From Streptomyces sp. Sge12 (GTDB taxonomy: Bacteria; Actinomycetota; Actinomycetes; Streptomycetales; Streptomycetaceae), in NCBI RefSeq assembly GCF_002080455.1, contig NZ_CP020555.1, forward strand, positions 5,740,501 to 5,804,500: a stretch of DNA of 64,000 nt. The letters are read 5' to 3'. The translations under genes were made by a program, and so were the position numbers. The notes beneath the pieces were generated by a model. The model saw only the letters and a program-made list of their open reading frames with translations. It ran no database searches and was not told the origin of the DNA. This document shows, piece after piece, positions 16,450 to 25,989 of this stretch (positions are counted from its first letter, which is position 1; each line of letters starts with the position of its first letter).

Positions 16450-17775
16450 TCAGGGAGTGAGACGCCCGTTACGGAACAGGTCCACGAAGATCTGGTGGTC
16501 GGCGCGCGCCCGGGCCCCGTACGCGTGGGCGAAGTCCACGAGCAGCTCCGCGAAACCCTCCTCGTCGGCCGCGATCGCCGCGTCGATGGCACGCTCGGTG
16601 GAGAACGGGACCAGCGTCTGCCCGCTCTCGTCCGCGTCGGCGGCCCCGTGCATGGTCGCGGTCGCCCGGCCCAGGTCCGCGACGACCGCCGCGATCTCCT
16701 CCGGGTCGTCGAGGTCCGACCAGTCCAGGTCCACCGCGTACGGGGAGACCTCCGCCACCAGCTGACCCGCCCCGTCCAGCTCCGTCCAGCCCAGCCACGG
16801 GTCGGCGTGCGCCTGAAGGGCGCGCTGGGAAATGACCGTACGGTGCCCCTCGTGCTGGAAGTACTCCCGCACCGCCCGGTCGGTGATGTGCCGGGAGGCC
16901 GCCGGGGTCTGCGCCTGCTTGAGGTAGATCACCACGTCGTTCTCCAGGGCATCGCTGTGCCCCTCCAGCAGGATGTTGTAGGAGGGCAGGCCCGCCGAGC
17001 CGATCCCGATGCCCCGGCGCCCCACCACGTCCTTGACCCGGTAGGAGTCGGGCCGGACCAGGGATTCGTCGGGCAGGGTCTCCAGGTACCCGTCGAAGGC
17101 GGCCAGCACCTTGTAGCGGGTGGCGGCGTCCAGCTCGATGGAGCCCCCGCCGGAGGAGAAGCGGCGCTCGTAGTCCCTTATCTCCGTCATCGAGTCCAGC
17201 AGGGAGAAGCGGGTCCGGGAGCGGGCCGAGCGCAGCGCGCCCAGCAGCGGGCCCTCGGCGGTGTCCAGCGTGAAGGAGGGCACCTCCTCGTGCTTCGCCC
17301 CAGCAGCCAGCCGGTGGATCCGCTCCCGGTAGGCACCGGCGTAGATCCGCACCAGCTCGCTTATCTGGTCGTCGCTGAGCGCCTTGGTGTAGCCGATCAG
17401 GGCGACCGAGGCGGCGAACCGCTTCAGGTCCCAGGTGAAGGGGCCGACGTAGGCCTCGTCGAAGTCGTTGACATTGAAGATCAGCCGGCCGTTGGAGTCC
17501 ATGTACGTGCCGAAGTTCTCGGCGTGCAGGTCGCCGTGGATCCACACCCGGCCCGTCCGCTCGTCCAGGTACGGGCCGCCGTGCCGGTCCCGCTCCAGGT
17601 CGGAGTAGAAGAGGCAGGCGGTGCCCCGGTAGAAGGCGAAGGCCGAGGCCGCCATCTTGCGGAACTTGACCTGGAAGGCAGCGGGGTCGGCGGCGAGGAG
17701 CTCACCGAACGCGGTGTCGAAGACGTCGAGGATCTGCTCGGCGCGCTGCTCGTCGGTCGTCTCGGGGACCGCCAT
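16450..17775 (-). CDS. DUF2252 family protein (kinase-like fold)
   Basis: The 441-residue protein begins MAVPETTDEQRAEQ at an ATG eight bases after AGGAGG; a GTG seven codons upstream is less likely. It has the DUF2252 hallmarks FYRGTACLFYSDL, VWIHGDLHAENFG and FNVNDFDEAYVGPFTWDLKR. The HGDxHxxN and D-F-D patterns resemble aminoglycoside-phosphotransferase-like kinases, so it may phosphorylate a small molecule; the true substrate is unknown. It is transcribed divergently from dnaE with a 172-base gap. The tail AHAYGARARADHQIF is also typical of the family. Confidence 0.8.
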   Translation of the reverse strand: MAVPETTDEQRAEQILDVFDTAFGELLAADPAAFQVKFRKMAASAFAFYRGTACLFYSDLERDRHGGPYLDERTGRVWIHGDLHAENFGTYMDSNGRLIFNVNDFDEAYVGPFTWDLKRFAASVALIGYTKALSDDQISELVRIYAGAYRERIHRLAAGAKHEEVPSFTLDTAEGPLLGALRSARSRTRFSLLDSMTEIRDYERRFSSGGGSIELDAATRYKVLAAFDGYLETLPDESLVRPDSYRVKDVVGRRGIGIGSAGLPSYNILLEGHSDALENDVVIYLKQAQTPAASRHITDRAVREYFQHEGHRTVISQRALQAHADPWLGWTELDGAGQLVAEVSPYAVDLDWSDLDDPEEIAAVVADLGRATATMHGAADADESGQTLVPFSTERAIDAAIAADEEGFAELLVDFAHAYGARARADHQIFVDLFRNGRLTP

Positions 17776-17947
17776 GGCGGGTGCCTCCTGGTGCACGGGC
17801 TGTTTCAGGTTCCGACCGACTGGACGTCGGATCGGCCCTCCTGGTTCTGCAACGCCCGACCGTACCGGTCAGTGCCCGTGATCTGTCACCCGGCCGACGT
17901 AGGATTCGAAGCTGCCCCCTCACCTCGCCCCCCGGAGGACCCGCGCC

Positions 17948-20900
17948 GTGACAAAGCCGCCGTTCACGCACCTGCACGTCCACACCCAGTACTCGCTGCT
18001 GGACGGTGCCGCGCGGCTGAAGGACATGTTCAACGCGTGCAACGAGATGGGCATGACGCACATCGCCATGTCCGACCACGGCAATCTGCACGGCGCCTAT
18101 GACTTCTTCCACACCGCGCAGAAGGCCGGCATCACGCCGATCATCGGCATCGAGGCGTACGTCGCCCCCGAGTCCCGGCGCAACAAGCGGCGCATCCAGT
18201 GGGGCCAGCCGCACCAGAAGCGGGACGACGTCTCCGGTTCCGGTGGTTACACCCACAAGACCATCTGGGCGTCGAACGCCACCGGCCTGCACAACATCTT
18301 CCGGCTGTCCTCCGACGCGTACGCCGAGGGCTGGCTCACGAAGTGGCCGCGGATGGACAAGGAGACCATCTCCAAGTGGTCCGAGGGCCTGATCGCCTCC
18401 ACCGGCTGCCCGTCGGGCGAGGTGCAGACCAGGCTGCGCCTCGGCCAGTTCGACGAGGCCGTGCAGGCTGCCTCCGACTACAAGGACATCTTCGGCGAGG
18501 GACGCTACTTCCTGGAGCTGATGGACCACGGCATCGAGATCGAGCGCCGGGTCCGCGACGGGCTGCTGGAGATCGGCAAGAAGCTCGGCATCCCGCCGCT
18601 GGTGACGAACGACTCGCACTACACGTACGCGAGCGAGGCCGGCGCCCACGACGCCCTGCTGTGCATCCAGACCGGCAAGAACCTCTCGGACCCGGACCGC
18701 TTCCGCTTCGACGGCACCGGCTACTACCTGAAGTCGACCGACGAGATGTACGCGATCGACTCCTCGGACGCCTGGCAGGAGGGCTGCGCCAACACCCGGC
18801 TGGTCGCGGACCAGATCGACACCGAGGGCATGTTCAAGTTCCGGAACCTGATGCCGAAGTTCGACATCCCGGAGGGCCACACCGAGGTCAGCTGGTTCCG
18901 CGAGGAGACCATGCGCGGCATGCACCGCCGCTACCCGGGAGGCATCCCGGAGGACCGGATGAAGCAGGCCGAGTACGAGATGGACACGATCATCTCGATG
19001 GGCTTCCCCGGCTACTTCCTCGTGGTCGCCGACTTCATCATGTGGGCCAAGAACCAGGGCATCGCGGTGGGCCCGGGCCGAGGCTCCGCGGCCGGTTCGA
19101 TCGTCGCCTACGCCATGGGCATCACCGACCTCGACCCGCTCACGCACGGCCTGATCTTCGAGCGCTTCCTGAACCCCGAGCGCGTTTCCATGCCCGATGT
19201 CGACATCGACTTCGACGAGCGTCGGCGCGTCGAGGTGATCCGGTATGTGACCGAGAAGTACGGCGCCGACAAGGTCGCCATGATCGGCACCTACGGCACC
19301 ATCAAGGCCAAGAACGCGATCAAGGACTCGGCCCGCGTCCTGGGCTACCCGTACGCCATGGGCGACCGCCTCACCAAGGCCATGCCCGCCGACGTCCTCG
19401 GCAAGGGCATCCCGCTCTCCGGCATCCTCGACCCCTCGCACCCCCGCTACAGCGAAGCGGGCGAGATCCGCTCGATGTACGAGAACGAGCCGGACGTCAA
19501 GAAGGTCATCGACACCGCCCGCGGCGTCGAGGGCCTGGTCCGCCAGATGGGCGTGCACGCCGCCGGCGTGATCATGTCCAGCGAGACGATCACCGACCAC
19601 GTGCCCGTCTGGGTGCGGCACACCGACGGCGTCACCATCACCCAGTGGGACTACCCGAGCTGCGAGTCGCTCGGCCTGCTGAAGATGGACTTCCTCGGCC
19701 TGCGCAACCTCACGATCATGGACGACGCCGTCAAGATGGTGAAGGCCAACAAGGGGATCGACATCGACCTCCTGGCCCTCCCGCTCGACGACCCCAAGAC
19801 CTTCGAACTGCTCGGCCGCGGTGACACCCTCGGCGTCTTCCAGTTCGACGGCGGGCCCATGCGCTCCCTGCTGCGCCTGATGAAGCCCGACAACTTCGAG
19901 GACATCTCCGCCGTCTCGGCCCTGTACCGGCCGGGCCCGATGGGCATGAACTCGCACACGAACTACGCCCTGCGCAAGAACAAGCAGCAGGAGATCACCC
20001 CGATCCACCCGGAGCTGGAGGGACCGCTCGAAGAGGTCCTCGCGGTCACCTACGGCCTGATCGTCTACCAGGAGCAGGTCCAGAAGGCCGCCCAGATCAT
20101 CGCCGGGTACTCGCTCGGCGAGGCCGACATCCTGCGCCGCGTGATGGGCAAGAAGAAGCCCGAGGAGCTGGCGAAGAACTTCGTCATCTTCGAGGAGGGC
20201 GCCAAGAAGAAGGGCTTCAGCGACCAGGCGATCAAGGCCCTGTGGGACGTGCTGGTCCCCTTCGCCGGCTACGCCTTCAACAAGGCCCACTCGGCCGCGT
20301 ACGGCCTGGTCTCCTACTGGACCGCCTACCTCAAGGCGAACTTCCCGGCCGAGTACATGGCCGGCCTGCTCACCTCGGTCAAGGACGACAAGGACAAGTC
20401 CGCGATCTACCTGAACGAGTGCCGCAGGATGGGCATCAAGGTCCTGCCGCCGAACGTGAACGAGTCCGAGCCGAACTTCGCGGCCCAGGGCGACGACGTG
20501 ATCCTCTTCGGCCTCACCGCGGTGCGCAACGTCGGCACGAACGTCGTGGAGTCGATCATCAGGACCAGGAAGGCCAAGGGGAAGTTCTCCTCCTTCCCCG
20601 ACTTCCTGGACAAGGTCGAGGCCGTCGTCTGCAACAAGCGCACGGTCGAGTCGCTGATCAAGGCCGGCGCGTACGACGAGATGGGCCACACCCGCAAGGG
20701 GCTGGTCGCGCACCACGAGTCGATGATCGACAACGTGGTCGCGGTCAAGCGCAAGGAGGCCGAGGGGCAGTTCGACCTGTTCGGCGGAATGGGTGACGAG
20801 AACGCGAGCGACGAGCCCGGCTTCGGGCTCGACGTGGAGTTCTCCGACGTCGAGTGGGAGAAGTCCTACCTGCTCGCCCAGGAGCGCGAGATGCTCGGCC

Positions 20901-21490
20901 TCTACGTCTCCGACCACCCGCTGTTCGGCCTGGAGCACGTGCTGTCCGACAAGACGGACGCCGGAATCTCCCAGCTGACCGGCGGCGAGCACGGCGACGG
21001 CGCGGTCGTCACCATCGGCGGCATCATCTCGGGCCTCCAGCGCAAGATGACCAAGCAGGGCAACGCGTGGGCCATCGCCACCGTCGAGGACCTCGCCGGC
21101 TCCATCGAATGCATGTTCTTCCCGGCGACCTACCAGCTCGTCTCCACCCAGCTGGTCGAGGACACCGTCGTCTTCGTCAAGGGCCGCCTCGACAAGCGCG
21201 AGGACGTCCCCCGCCTGGTCGCCATGGAGATGATGGTCCCCGACCTCTCCTCGGCCGGCACCAACGCCCCGGTGGTCCTCACCATCCCCACCGTCAAGGT
21301 CACGCCGCCGATGGTGACCCGTCTGGGCGAGATCCTGCGCCACCACAAGGGCAACACCGAGGTGCGGATCAAGCTCCAGGGGCCGCGGACCACCACCGTG
21401 CTCCGCCTCGACAAGCACCGCGTACAGCCCGACCCCGCCCTCTTCGGCGACCTCAAGGTACTGCTCGGGCCGTCCTGCCTGGCCGGATAG
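17948..21490 (+). CDS. dnaE: DNA polymerase III alpha subunit (replicative)
   Basis: The 1180-residue protein starts at GTG after CGGAGGA. The PHP domain opens the protein (HLHVHTQYSLLDG). The polymerase active site is marked by VGPGRGSAAGS, PDVDIDFDE with the catalytic aspartates, and MGVHAAGVIM. The fingers region contains RRVMGKKKPEEL and KAHSAAYG. A C-terminal OB-fold follows (TIGGIISGLQRKMTKQGNAWAI). The length is normal for DnaE1 of actinobacteria. It is the main chromosomal replicase, acting with the beta clamp and tau. A 22-bp terminator follows, so it is probably transcribed alone. Confidence 0.97.
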   Translation: MTKPPFTHLHVHTQYSLLDGAARLKDMFNACNEMGMTHIAMSDHGNLHGAYDFFHTAQKAGITPIIGIEAYVAPESRRNKRRIQWGQPHQKRDDVSGSGGYTHKTIWASNATGLHNIFRLSSDAYAEGWLTKWPRMDKETISKWSEGLIASTGCPSGEVQTRLRLGQFDEAVQAASDYKDIFGEGRYFLELMDHGIEIERRVRDGLLEIGKKLGIPPLVTNDSHYTYASEAGAHDALLCIQTGKNLSDPDRFRFDGTGYYLKSTDEMYAIDSSDAWQEGCANTRLVADQIDTEGMFKFRNLMPKFDIPEGHTEVSWFREETMRGMHRRYPGGIPEDRMKQAEYEMDTIISMGFPGYFLVVADFIMWAKNQGIAVGPGRGSAAGSIVAYAMGITDLDPLTHGLIFERFLNPERVSMPDVDIDFDERRRVEVIRYVTEKYGADKVAMIGTYGTIKAKNAIKDSARVLGYPYAMGDRLTKAMPADVLGKGIPLSGILDPSHPRYSEAGEIRSMYENEPDVKKVIDTARGVEGLVRQMGVHAAGVIMSSETITDHVPVWVRHTDGVTITQWDYPSCESLGLLKMDFLGLRNLTIMDDAVKMVKANKGIDIDLLALPLDDPKTFELLGRGDTLGVFQFDGGPMRSLLRLMKPDNFEDISAVSALYRPGPMGMNSHTNYALRKNKQQEITPIHPELEGPLEEVLAVTYGLIVYQEQVQKAAQIIAGYSLGEADILRRVMGKKKPEELAKNFVIFEEGAKKKGFSDQAIKALWDVLVPFAGYAFNKAHSAAYGLVSYWTAYLKANFPAEYMAGLLTSVKDDKDKSAIYLNECRRMGIKVLPPNVNESEPNFAAQGDDVILFGLTAVRNVGTNVVESIIRTRKAKGKFSSFPDFLDKVEAVVCNKRTVESLIKAGAYDEMGHTRKGLVAHHESMIDNVVAVKRKEAEGQFDLFGGMGDENASDEPGFGLDVEFSDVEWEKSYLLAQEREMLGLYVSDHPLFGLEHVLSDKTDAGISQLTGGEHGDGAVVTIGGIISGLQRKMTKQGNAWAIATVEDLAGSIECMFFPATYQLVSTQLVEDTVVFVKGRLDKREDVPRLVAMEMMVPDLSSAGTNAPVVLTIPTVKVTPPMVTRLGEILRHHKGNTEVRIKLQGPRTTTVLRLDKHRVQPDPALFGDLKVLLGPSCLAG

Positions 21491-21512
21491 CAACCCGGGC
21501 ACGACCCCGGCC

Positions 21513-21561
21513 GTACGCGGAAGGGCCCGCCCGGTGACACCGGGCGGGCCCTTCCGCGTAC
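21513..21561. terminator. Bidirectional terminator after dnaE
   Basis: A 22-bp perfect stem (arm starting gtacgcggaagggccc) encloses the loop tgaca. It lies between dnaE and the convergent 53-codon gene and can serve both. Confidence 0.85.
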
Positions 21562-21575
21562 TGGGGACACGGCCG

Positions 21576-21737
21576 TCAGTTGTGGCCGAACTTCTTTTCC
21601 TTGCGCTTGTGCGCCATGTCCATCGGGCTCGGCGCCGAGGAGGAGGGCATCGACTCGGTCTCCGAGGTGCCCTTGGTCGGATCCTGCGACCGGGGCTGCT
21701 GCTTGGCGGGCTGCTTCTGATTCTTGTTCTTGGCCAT
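21576..21737 (-). CDS. Small basic hypothetical protein (53 aa)
   Basis: The gene is too short for most ORF finders but well supported. It has an ATG six bases after GGAGGT, codon use like its neighbours, and a stop beside a strong terminator. The product starts MAKNKNQKQPAKQQPR and ends DMAHKRKEKKFGHN. It is rich in Lys, Gln, Ser and Pro and has charged ends and no hydrophobic core, so it is probably intrinsically disordered. I know of similar small KNK...FGHN proteins in streptomycetes, but no function has been assigned to my knowledge. The basic character would fit nucleic-acid or ribosome binding, which is inference only. Confidence 0.65.
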   Translation of the reverse strand: MAKNKNQKQPAKQQPRSQDPTKGTSETESMPSSSAPSPMDMAHKRKEKKFGHN

Positions 21738-21958
21738 GGTGGAACCTCCGTGAGGGTCTAGGGGCCAGGACCGCCTTCACACTCACACAGGGCCAGAAAC
21801 CGCGCATTTTGGATCATTACTGCGCGTAGCCGGAGCCTCGCACCCCGCCCGCAGTGAGATCCGCCACGCCGATGATCGAGTTCCGGCCTTCAACACCCTT
21901 GAGGTCGGGCAGACTCGGGGAACCCGCCGAAAAGCACAGAGGACCCCCAGGGAAGAGG

Positions 21959-23266
21959 GTGGAACGCGTGGACCGCTGCGTCGTCCTGGTGGACGCCGGG
22001 TACCTGCTGGGTGCCGCCGCCAGCCTTCTCGCCGGGGAGCCCTCCCGCTCCCGGATCACCATCGACCATGCCGCCCTCATCCAGGGCCTGCGCGAGCGGG
22101 CCGAGGCCGACACCGAACAGCCCCTGCTGCGCATCTACTGGTTCGACGGCGCACCCGACCGGGTGCCCCAGCCCGAACACCGGCGGCTGCGCGTCATGCC
22201 CCGCGTCACCGTCCGCCTGGGCGCCCTGACCCGCAGCGACGGGCGCTGGGCGCAGAAGGGCGTCGACGCCGCCATGCACGCCGAGCTCACCGAGCTCGCC
22301 CGCAACCGCGCCTGCTCCGACGTGGTCCTCGTCACCGGCGACGGCGACCTGCTGCCCGGCCTGATGTCCGCCAAGGAACACGGGGTCGCCGTCCACCTGT
22401 GGGCCGTCCAGGCCGCCGACGGGGACTACAACCAGTCCGAGGACCTCGTCGCCGAGGCCGACGAACGCCGCGTCCTGGACCGGGCCTGGATCACCCGCGC
22501 CGTCCGCGCCAAGGACCTCACCGGACTGTGCTCCCCGCCGCCCGCACCGCGCCCCGACATCGCCGCCATCCTCTCGGCCCCGCTGCCCGAGGCGGCGCTC
22601 GCCGAGGCCGCCCGCAACGGCACCGCCGCCACCGGGGAACCGGACCGAGACGGGGTCTCCGTACCGGCGCCCGCCACGCCCGGCGGCAAACCGGTCCCCA
22701 CGCCCAAGGACCTGGCCGGCTCCCTGCGCGCCCCCGGCCAGCAGAGCGCCCCGCAGAACGGGCCGACCGGCGCCCACGCCCCCGCCAGCGCCCTGCGCTG
22801 GTCCTCCGACAAGGGCTGGATCGACCGGGCCGGACCGCTGGGCGAGCCCGCCGAGACCGCCTCGCTGCCCACCCTCGCCCAGCTCACCAGCGCCGAACAG
22901 CGCTGGGCGGACCGGGAGGAGGACATCACCACCGTCGGCGGCGACCCGTTCGAGGTGGGACAGGTGTTCGCCCGGCGCTGGATGGAACGCCTCCCGGAGA
23001 CCGTCCACCTGCAGAAGCTGGCCACGATGTACCCGCGGATCCCGCACCGGATCGACGGCGAACTGCTGCGCTACGCGGCCCGGTTCGGGCTGCTCGCGCA
23101 CAAGGACGACCAGATCGACGAACACGACCGGTACGCCATCCGCGCCGGGTTCTGGCGCGAGATCGACGTCCGCGCCGCCGCCGAACACGTGGCCGCCGTA
23201 CCGGCCTCGGCACCCGGAGCCGGCCCCGGCGACCACGCCGCCCCGCCGACCCCGACGGCCGAGTAG
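21959..23266 (+). CDS. NYN/PIN-like RNase domain protein
   Basis: This 435-residue protein begins VERVDRCVVLVDAGYLLGAA; a GTG three codons later (21968) is an alternative. The first ~190 residues form a NYN domain: VLVDAGYL supplies the first Asp, KGVDAAMHAEL the second, and DVVLVTGDGDLLPG the catalytic T-G-D-x-D. NYN proteins are metal-dependent ribonucleases. A Pro-rich linker (about residues 195-290) joins a C-terminal winged-helix-like domain (DPFEVGQVFARRWMERLPE to RAGFWREIDV). It sits upstream of the ABC exporter genes with a 28-base gap. The RNA target is unknown. Confidence 0.75.
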   Translation: MERVDRCVVLVDAGYLLGAAASLLAGEPSRSRITIDHAALIQGLRERAEADTEQPLLRIYWFDGAPDRVPQPEHRRLRVMPRVTVRLGALTRSDGRWAQKGVDAAMHAELTELARNRACSDVVLVTGDGDLLPGLMSAKEHGVAVHLWAVQAADGDYNQSEDLVAEADERRVLDRAWITRAVRAKDLTGLCSPPPAPRPDIAAILSAPLPEAALAEAARNGTAATGEPDRDGVSVPAPATPGGKPVPTPKDLAGSLRAPGQQSAPQNGPTGAHAPASALRWSSDKGWIDRAGPLGEPAETASLPTLAQLTSAEQRWADREEDITTVGGDPFEVGQVFARRWMERLPETVHLQKLATMYPRIPHRIDGELLRYAARFGLLAHKDDQIDEHDRYAIRAGFWREIDVRAAAEHVAAVPASAPGAGPGDHAAPPTPTAE

Positions 23267-23294
23267 GGGCGGGAACCCCGTAGGCTGCTCCCTC

Positions 23295-24332
23295 GTGAGT
23301 ACGGGCACAGCACAGGCGCAAGAAGGCACGGCGGCGGCCGCGGGAGCGGCGCCGGACGTCATCTGCGCGGTGCGTGACCTCGTCAAGACCTATCCCGCGG
23401 TACGCGGCCGGCGCGGGGCCCCCGCCCTGCCCGAGACCCGCGCCAACGACGGGATCTCCCTGGACGTCCGGCGCGGCGAGGTCTTCGGCCTGCTCGGCCC
23501 CAACGGCGCCGGCAAGTCCACGCTGGTCCGCCAGCTCACCGGCCTGATGCGGCCGGACTCCGGCTCGGTCACCCTGCTCGGCCACGACATCGTGGGCCAC
23601 CCCGACCGCGCCGCCCGGCTCCTCGCCTACCTGGGGCAGGAATCCACCGCCCTGGACGAGCTCACGGTGTCGCTCGCCGCCGAGACCACCGGACGGCTGC
23701 GCGGGCTCGACCTCCGCGCGGCCCGCGCCGCGCGCGACGCCGTACTGGACGAACTCGGACTGACCGCGATCGCCGGACGGCCCCTGAAGAAGCTTTCCGG
23801 CGGCCAGCGCCGCCTCGCCTGCTTCGCCGCCGCGCTGGTGGGGGAGCGGCCCGTGCTGGTCCTCGACGAGCCCACCACCGGTATGGACCCGGTCGCCCGG
23901 CGGGCGGTCTGGTCCGCGGTCGACCGGCGCCGCGCACAGCACGGCGCCACGGTCCTGCTGGTCACCCACAACGTCATCGAGGCCGAGACCGTCCTGGACC
24001 GGGTCGCCGTCATCGACCAGGGCAAGGTCATCGCCTGCGACACCCCGGCCGGCCTGAAGGCCACCGTCGCGGACGAGGTCCGGCTGGAGCTGGTCTGGCG
24101 CGAGGGCGCCCCGTTGGAGGTCCCCGAGGTCGCCCGGCTGCGCGCCCGGGCGGTCGAGTCAGGGCGCCGCTGGGTGCTCCGGCTGGCGCCGGACGAGGCG
24201 AGGGCGGCGGTGGCCTCGGTCACCGGGAGCCCGGCCTTCGCCGCGCTCGACGACTTCACCCTGGCCACCCCCAGCCTGGAAGACGTGTACCTGGCCCTCG
24301 GCGGCAGGACGAAAGGGCTGGTGAAGTCGTGA
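23295..24332 (+). CDS. ABC exporter ATP-binding protein
   Basis: The 345-residue protein has Walker A GPNGAGKST, the Q-loop GQESTALDELT, signature LSGGQRR and Walker B VLVLDEPTTG, followed by the H-loop VTHNVIEAE. A C-terminal extension of ~100 residues (after DTPAGLKATVADE) is typical of ABC-2 exporter ATPases. The N-terminus carries an Ala-rich stretch before VRDLVKTYPAV. The GTG at 23295 is the first start in frame. Its stop overlaps the permease start (GTGA), so the two form one transporter. The substrate cannot be told from sequence. Confidence 0.88.
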   Translation: MSTGTAQAQEGTAAAAGAAPDVICAVRDLVKTYPAVRGRRGAPALPETRANDGISLDVRRGEVFGLLGPNGAGKSTLVRQLTGLMRPDSGSVTLLGHDIVGHPDRAARLLAYLGQESTALDELTVSLAAETTGRLRGLDLRAARAARDAVLDELGLTAIAGRPLKKLSGGQRRLACFAAALVGERPVLVLDEPTTGMDPVARRAVWSAVDRRRAQHGATVLLVTHNVIEAETVLDRVAVIDQGKVIACDTPAGLKATVADEVRLELVWREGAPLEVPEVARLRARAVESGRRWVLRLAPDEARAAVASVTGSPAFAALDDFTLATPSLEDVYLALGGRTKGLVKS

Positions 24333-25201
24333 GCGACCGTTCGACGGGGGCCGTCCGGGCCGTGCTCGCGCCCGAGCCCGTGCCGTCATCCGCCGCTGCC
24401 GCCGCCCCGGCGGAGGCAGCGGGCAGCCGTGCACAGGCACCGCAGCCCGCGCCGCTGGCGCCCGGCGCGCGGTTCTTCCCCTCCCTGGCCGCCGTGTACC
24501 GGGCCCAGCTGTCCCGGGCCCGGGTGGCACGGATCCCGCTGCTGTTCGTCGCCACCTTCCAGTCCGTCGGGATCATGATCCTGATGCGGGGCGTGGTCGA
24601 CGGGGGCTCCGAGGCCCGCGCCGTCGTCGCCGGCTCCTCGGTGCTCGTCGTCGCCTTCGTCGCGCTGAACCTGCTCGCCCAGTACTTCGGGCAGCTGCGG
24701 GCCGGCGGCGGACTCGACCACTACGCCACCCTGCCGGTGCCGCCCGCCTCGGTCGTACTGGGCGCGGCCGCCGCGTACGCCTCCTTCACGCTGCCGGGGA
24801 CCCTGGTCACCGCGGTCGTCGGGTGCCTGCTGTTCGGGCTGCCGATGAGCGGGCTGTGGATCCTGGCCGCGGTGGTACCGCTGGCCGGGGCCGCGCTGGC
24901 CGGGCTCGGCGCGGCGCTCGGGCTGCTGGCCCCGCGGCAGGAGCTGGCCACCCTCGCAGGACAGCTCGGCATGTCGGCGGCCCTGCTGCTCGGGGTGCTG
25001 CCGCCGGAGCGGATGCCGGACGTCATTGTGTGGGCCCGGGACCTGCTGCCGTCCACGTACGGGGTCGAGGCGTTCGCCCGTACCTTCGCCCCCCGGCCCG
25101 ACTGGGCCGCCGTCGCCCTCGACCTGGGCGTGTGCGGGGCGGTGGGGGTCCTCTCGCTGGCCGTCGCGACCTGGGCGTACCGCCGGGCGGCCGTCCGCTG
25201 A
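24329..25201 (+). CDS. ABC-2 type exporter permease
   Basis: The 290-residue membrane protein has an Ala/Pro-rich N-terminus and about six hydrophobic segments starting near FVATFQSVGIMILM. It lacks cytoplasmic enzyme motifs and has the spacing of ABC-2 permeases (VVDGGSEARAVVAGSSVLVVAF, then LNLLAQYFGQLRAGG). It overlaps the ATPase gene by four bases and ends 47 bases before the DUF2567 gene. Two copies with two ATPase subunits would form an exporter of drug, polysaccharide or peptide; none is indicated. Confidence 0.8.
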   Translation: MSDRSTGAVRAVLAPEPVPSSAAAAAPAEAAGSRAQAPQPAPLAPGARFFPSLAAVYRAQLSRARVARIPLLFVATFQSVGIMILMRGVVDGGSEARAVVAGSSVLVVAFVALNLLAQYFGQLRAGGGLDHYATLPVPPASVVLGAAAAYASFTLPGTLVTAVVGCLLFGLPMSGLWILAAVVPLAGAALAGLGAALGLLAPRQELATLAGQLGMSAALLLGVLPPERMPDVIVWARDLLPSTYGVEAFARTFAPRPDWAAVALDLGVCGAVGVLSLAVATWAYRRAAVR

Positions 25202-25248
25202 CGCGGTCCGCCGACGCCGCTTGCGGGCACACCTGGCACGATGTGGGG

Positions 25249-25905
25249 GTGACCGAAGCCGTGACCCCGCCGTCCCCCCTCGACCCGCCGCCGCTCCCGC
25301 CCGAGAAGCCGGGTGCCGCCACCGGGGCGATCACCCCGGAGGACATCCGGGACGGGGCCGTCGTCGCCCTGCTCGTCGGGGCCGCCGGGCTGCTCCTCGG
25401 CCTGCTGTGGGCGTGGCTGGCCCCGCGGGTGCAGTACGTCTCCAACGGGGAGGCCGTGTTCCTGCGCAACAGCGAGAGCGAGGCGCGGATCGCCTCCGAC
25501 GGCACCTTCTTCCTGCTGTCGCTCGGCCTGGGCGCGCTCAGCGCCGTCGGCACGTTCCTGTGGCGCCGGGCCGGCGGTGTGCCGCTGGTCATCGGGCTCG
25601 GGGCCGGATCCGTCTTCGCCGCGCTGGTGGGGTGGCGGTTCGGGCTGTGGCTGGGACCGTCGTCCGACCTGGTCGCCGCGGCGAACCGGGCGGGCAAGGG
25701 GGTGCCCTTCGACGCGCCGCTGGAGCTGCTCGCCCACGGGGCACTGCTCGCGTGGCCGATGACGGCCGTGCTGCTGCACCTGGCACTGACCGCGCTGTGG
25801 ACGCCGCGGGATCCGGATCCCGCGCCCGTGTACGGCTGGACCGGGTACTACCAGGCGCCGCCCGCCGACTCCGCGCCCTCGGCGCCGGAAACCCCGCGCG
25901 CCTGA
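25249..25905 (+). CDS. DUF2567 family membrane protein
   Basis: The 218-residue protein starts at GTG 25249 (VTEAVTPPSP) after a Gly-rich GTGGGG stretch. A Pro-rich N-terminal tail is followed by ITPEDIRDGAVVALLVGAAG and four membrane segments. The conserved YVSNGEAVFLRNSESEARIASDGTFFLL segment lies in the first extracytoplasmic loop. I recognise this as DUF2567, a streptomycete family of unknown function. It follows the ABC exporter on the same strand and faces the convergent ybaK-like gene. The last ~25 residues are Pro/Ala-rich. Confidence 0.7.
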   Translation: MTEAVTPPSPLDPPPLPPEKPGAATGAITPEDIRDGAVVALLVGAAGLLLGLLWAWLAPRVQYVSNGEAVFLRNSESEARIASDGTFFLLSLGLGALSAVGTFLWRRAGGVPLVIGLGAGSVFAALVGWRFGLWLGPSSDLVAAANRAGKGVPFDAPLELLAHGALLAWPMTAVLLHLALTALWTPRDPDPAPVYGWTGYYQAPPADSAPSAPETPRA

Positions 25906-25989
25906 CCCTCCCCGGGGGTACGGGTGGGCCGCTGCGCGGAGCGCGGGGCTCGCCCCGCCCCGGACCCCGCGCCTCACACGCCGGCGAGG

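Noticed and set aside
17702..21502. Long open frame (1266 codons) antisense to dnaE
   Set aside because: It is Val/Asp/Gly-rich with no recognisable motifs and mirrors dnaE codons, so it is a shadow frame.
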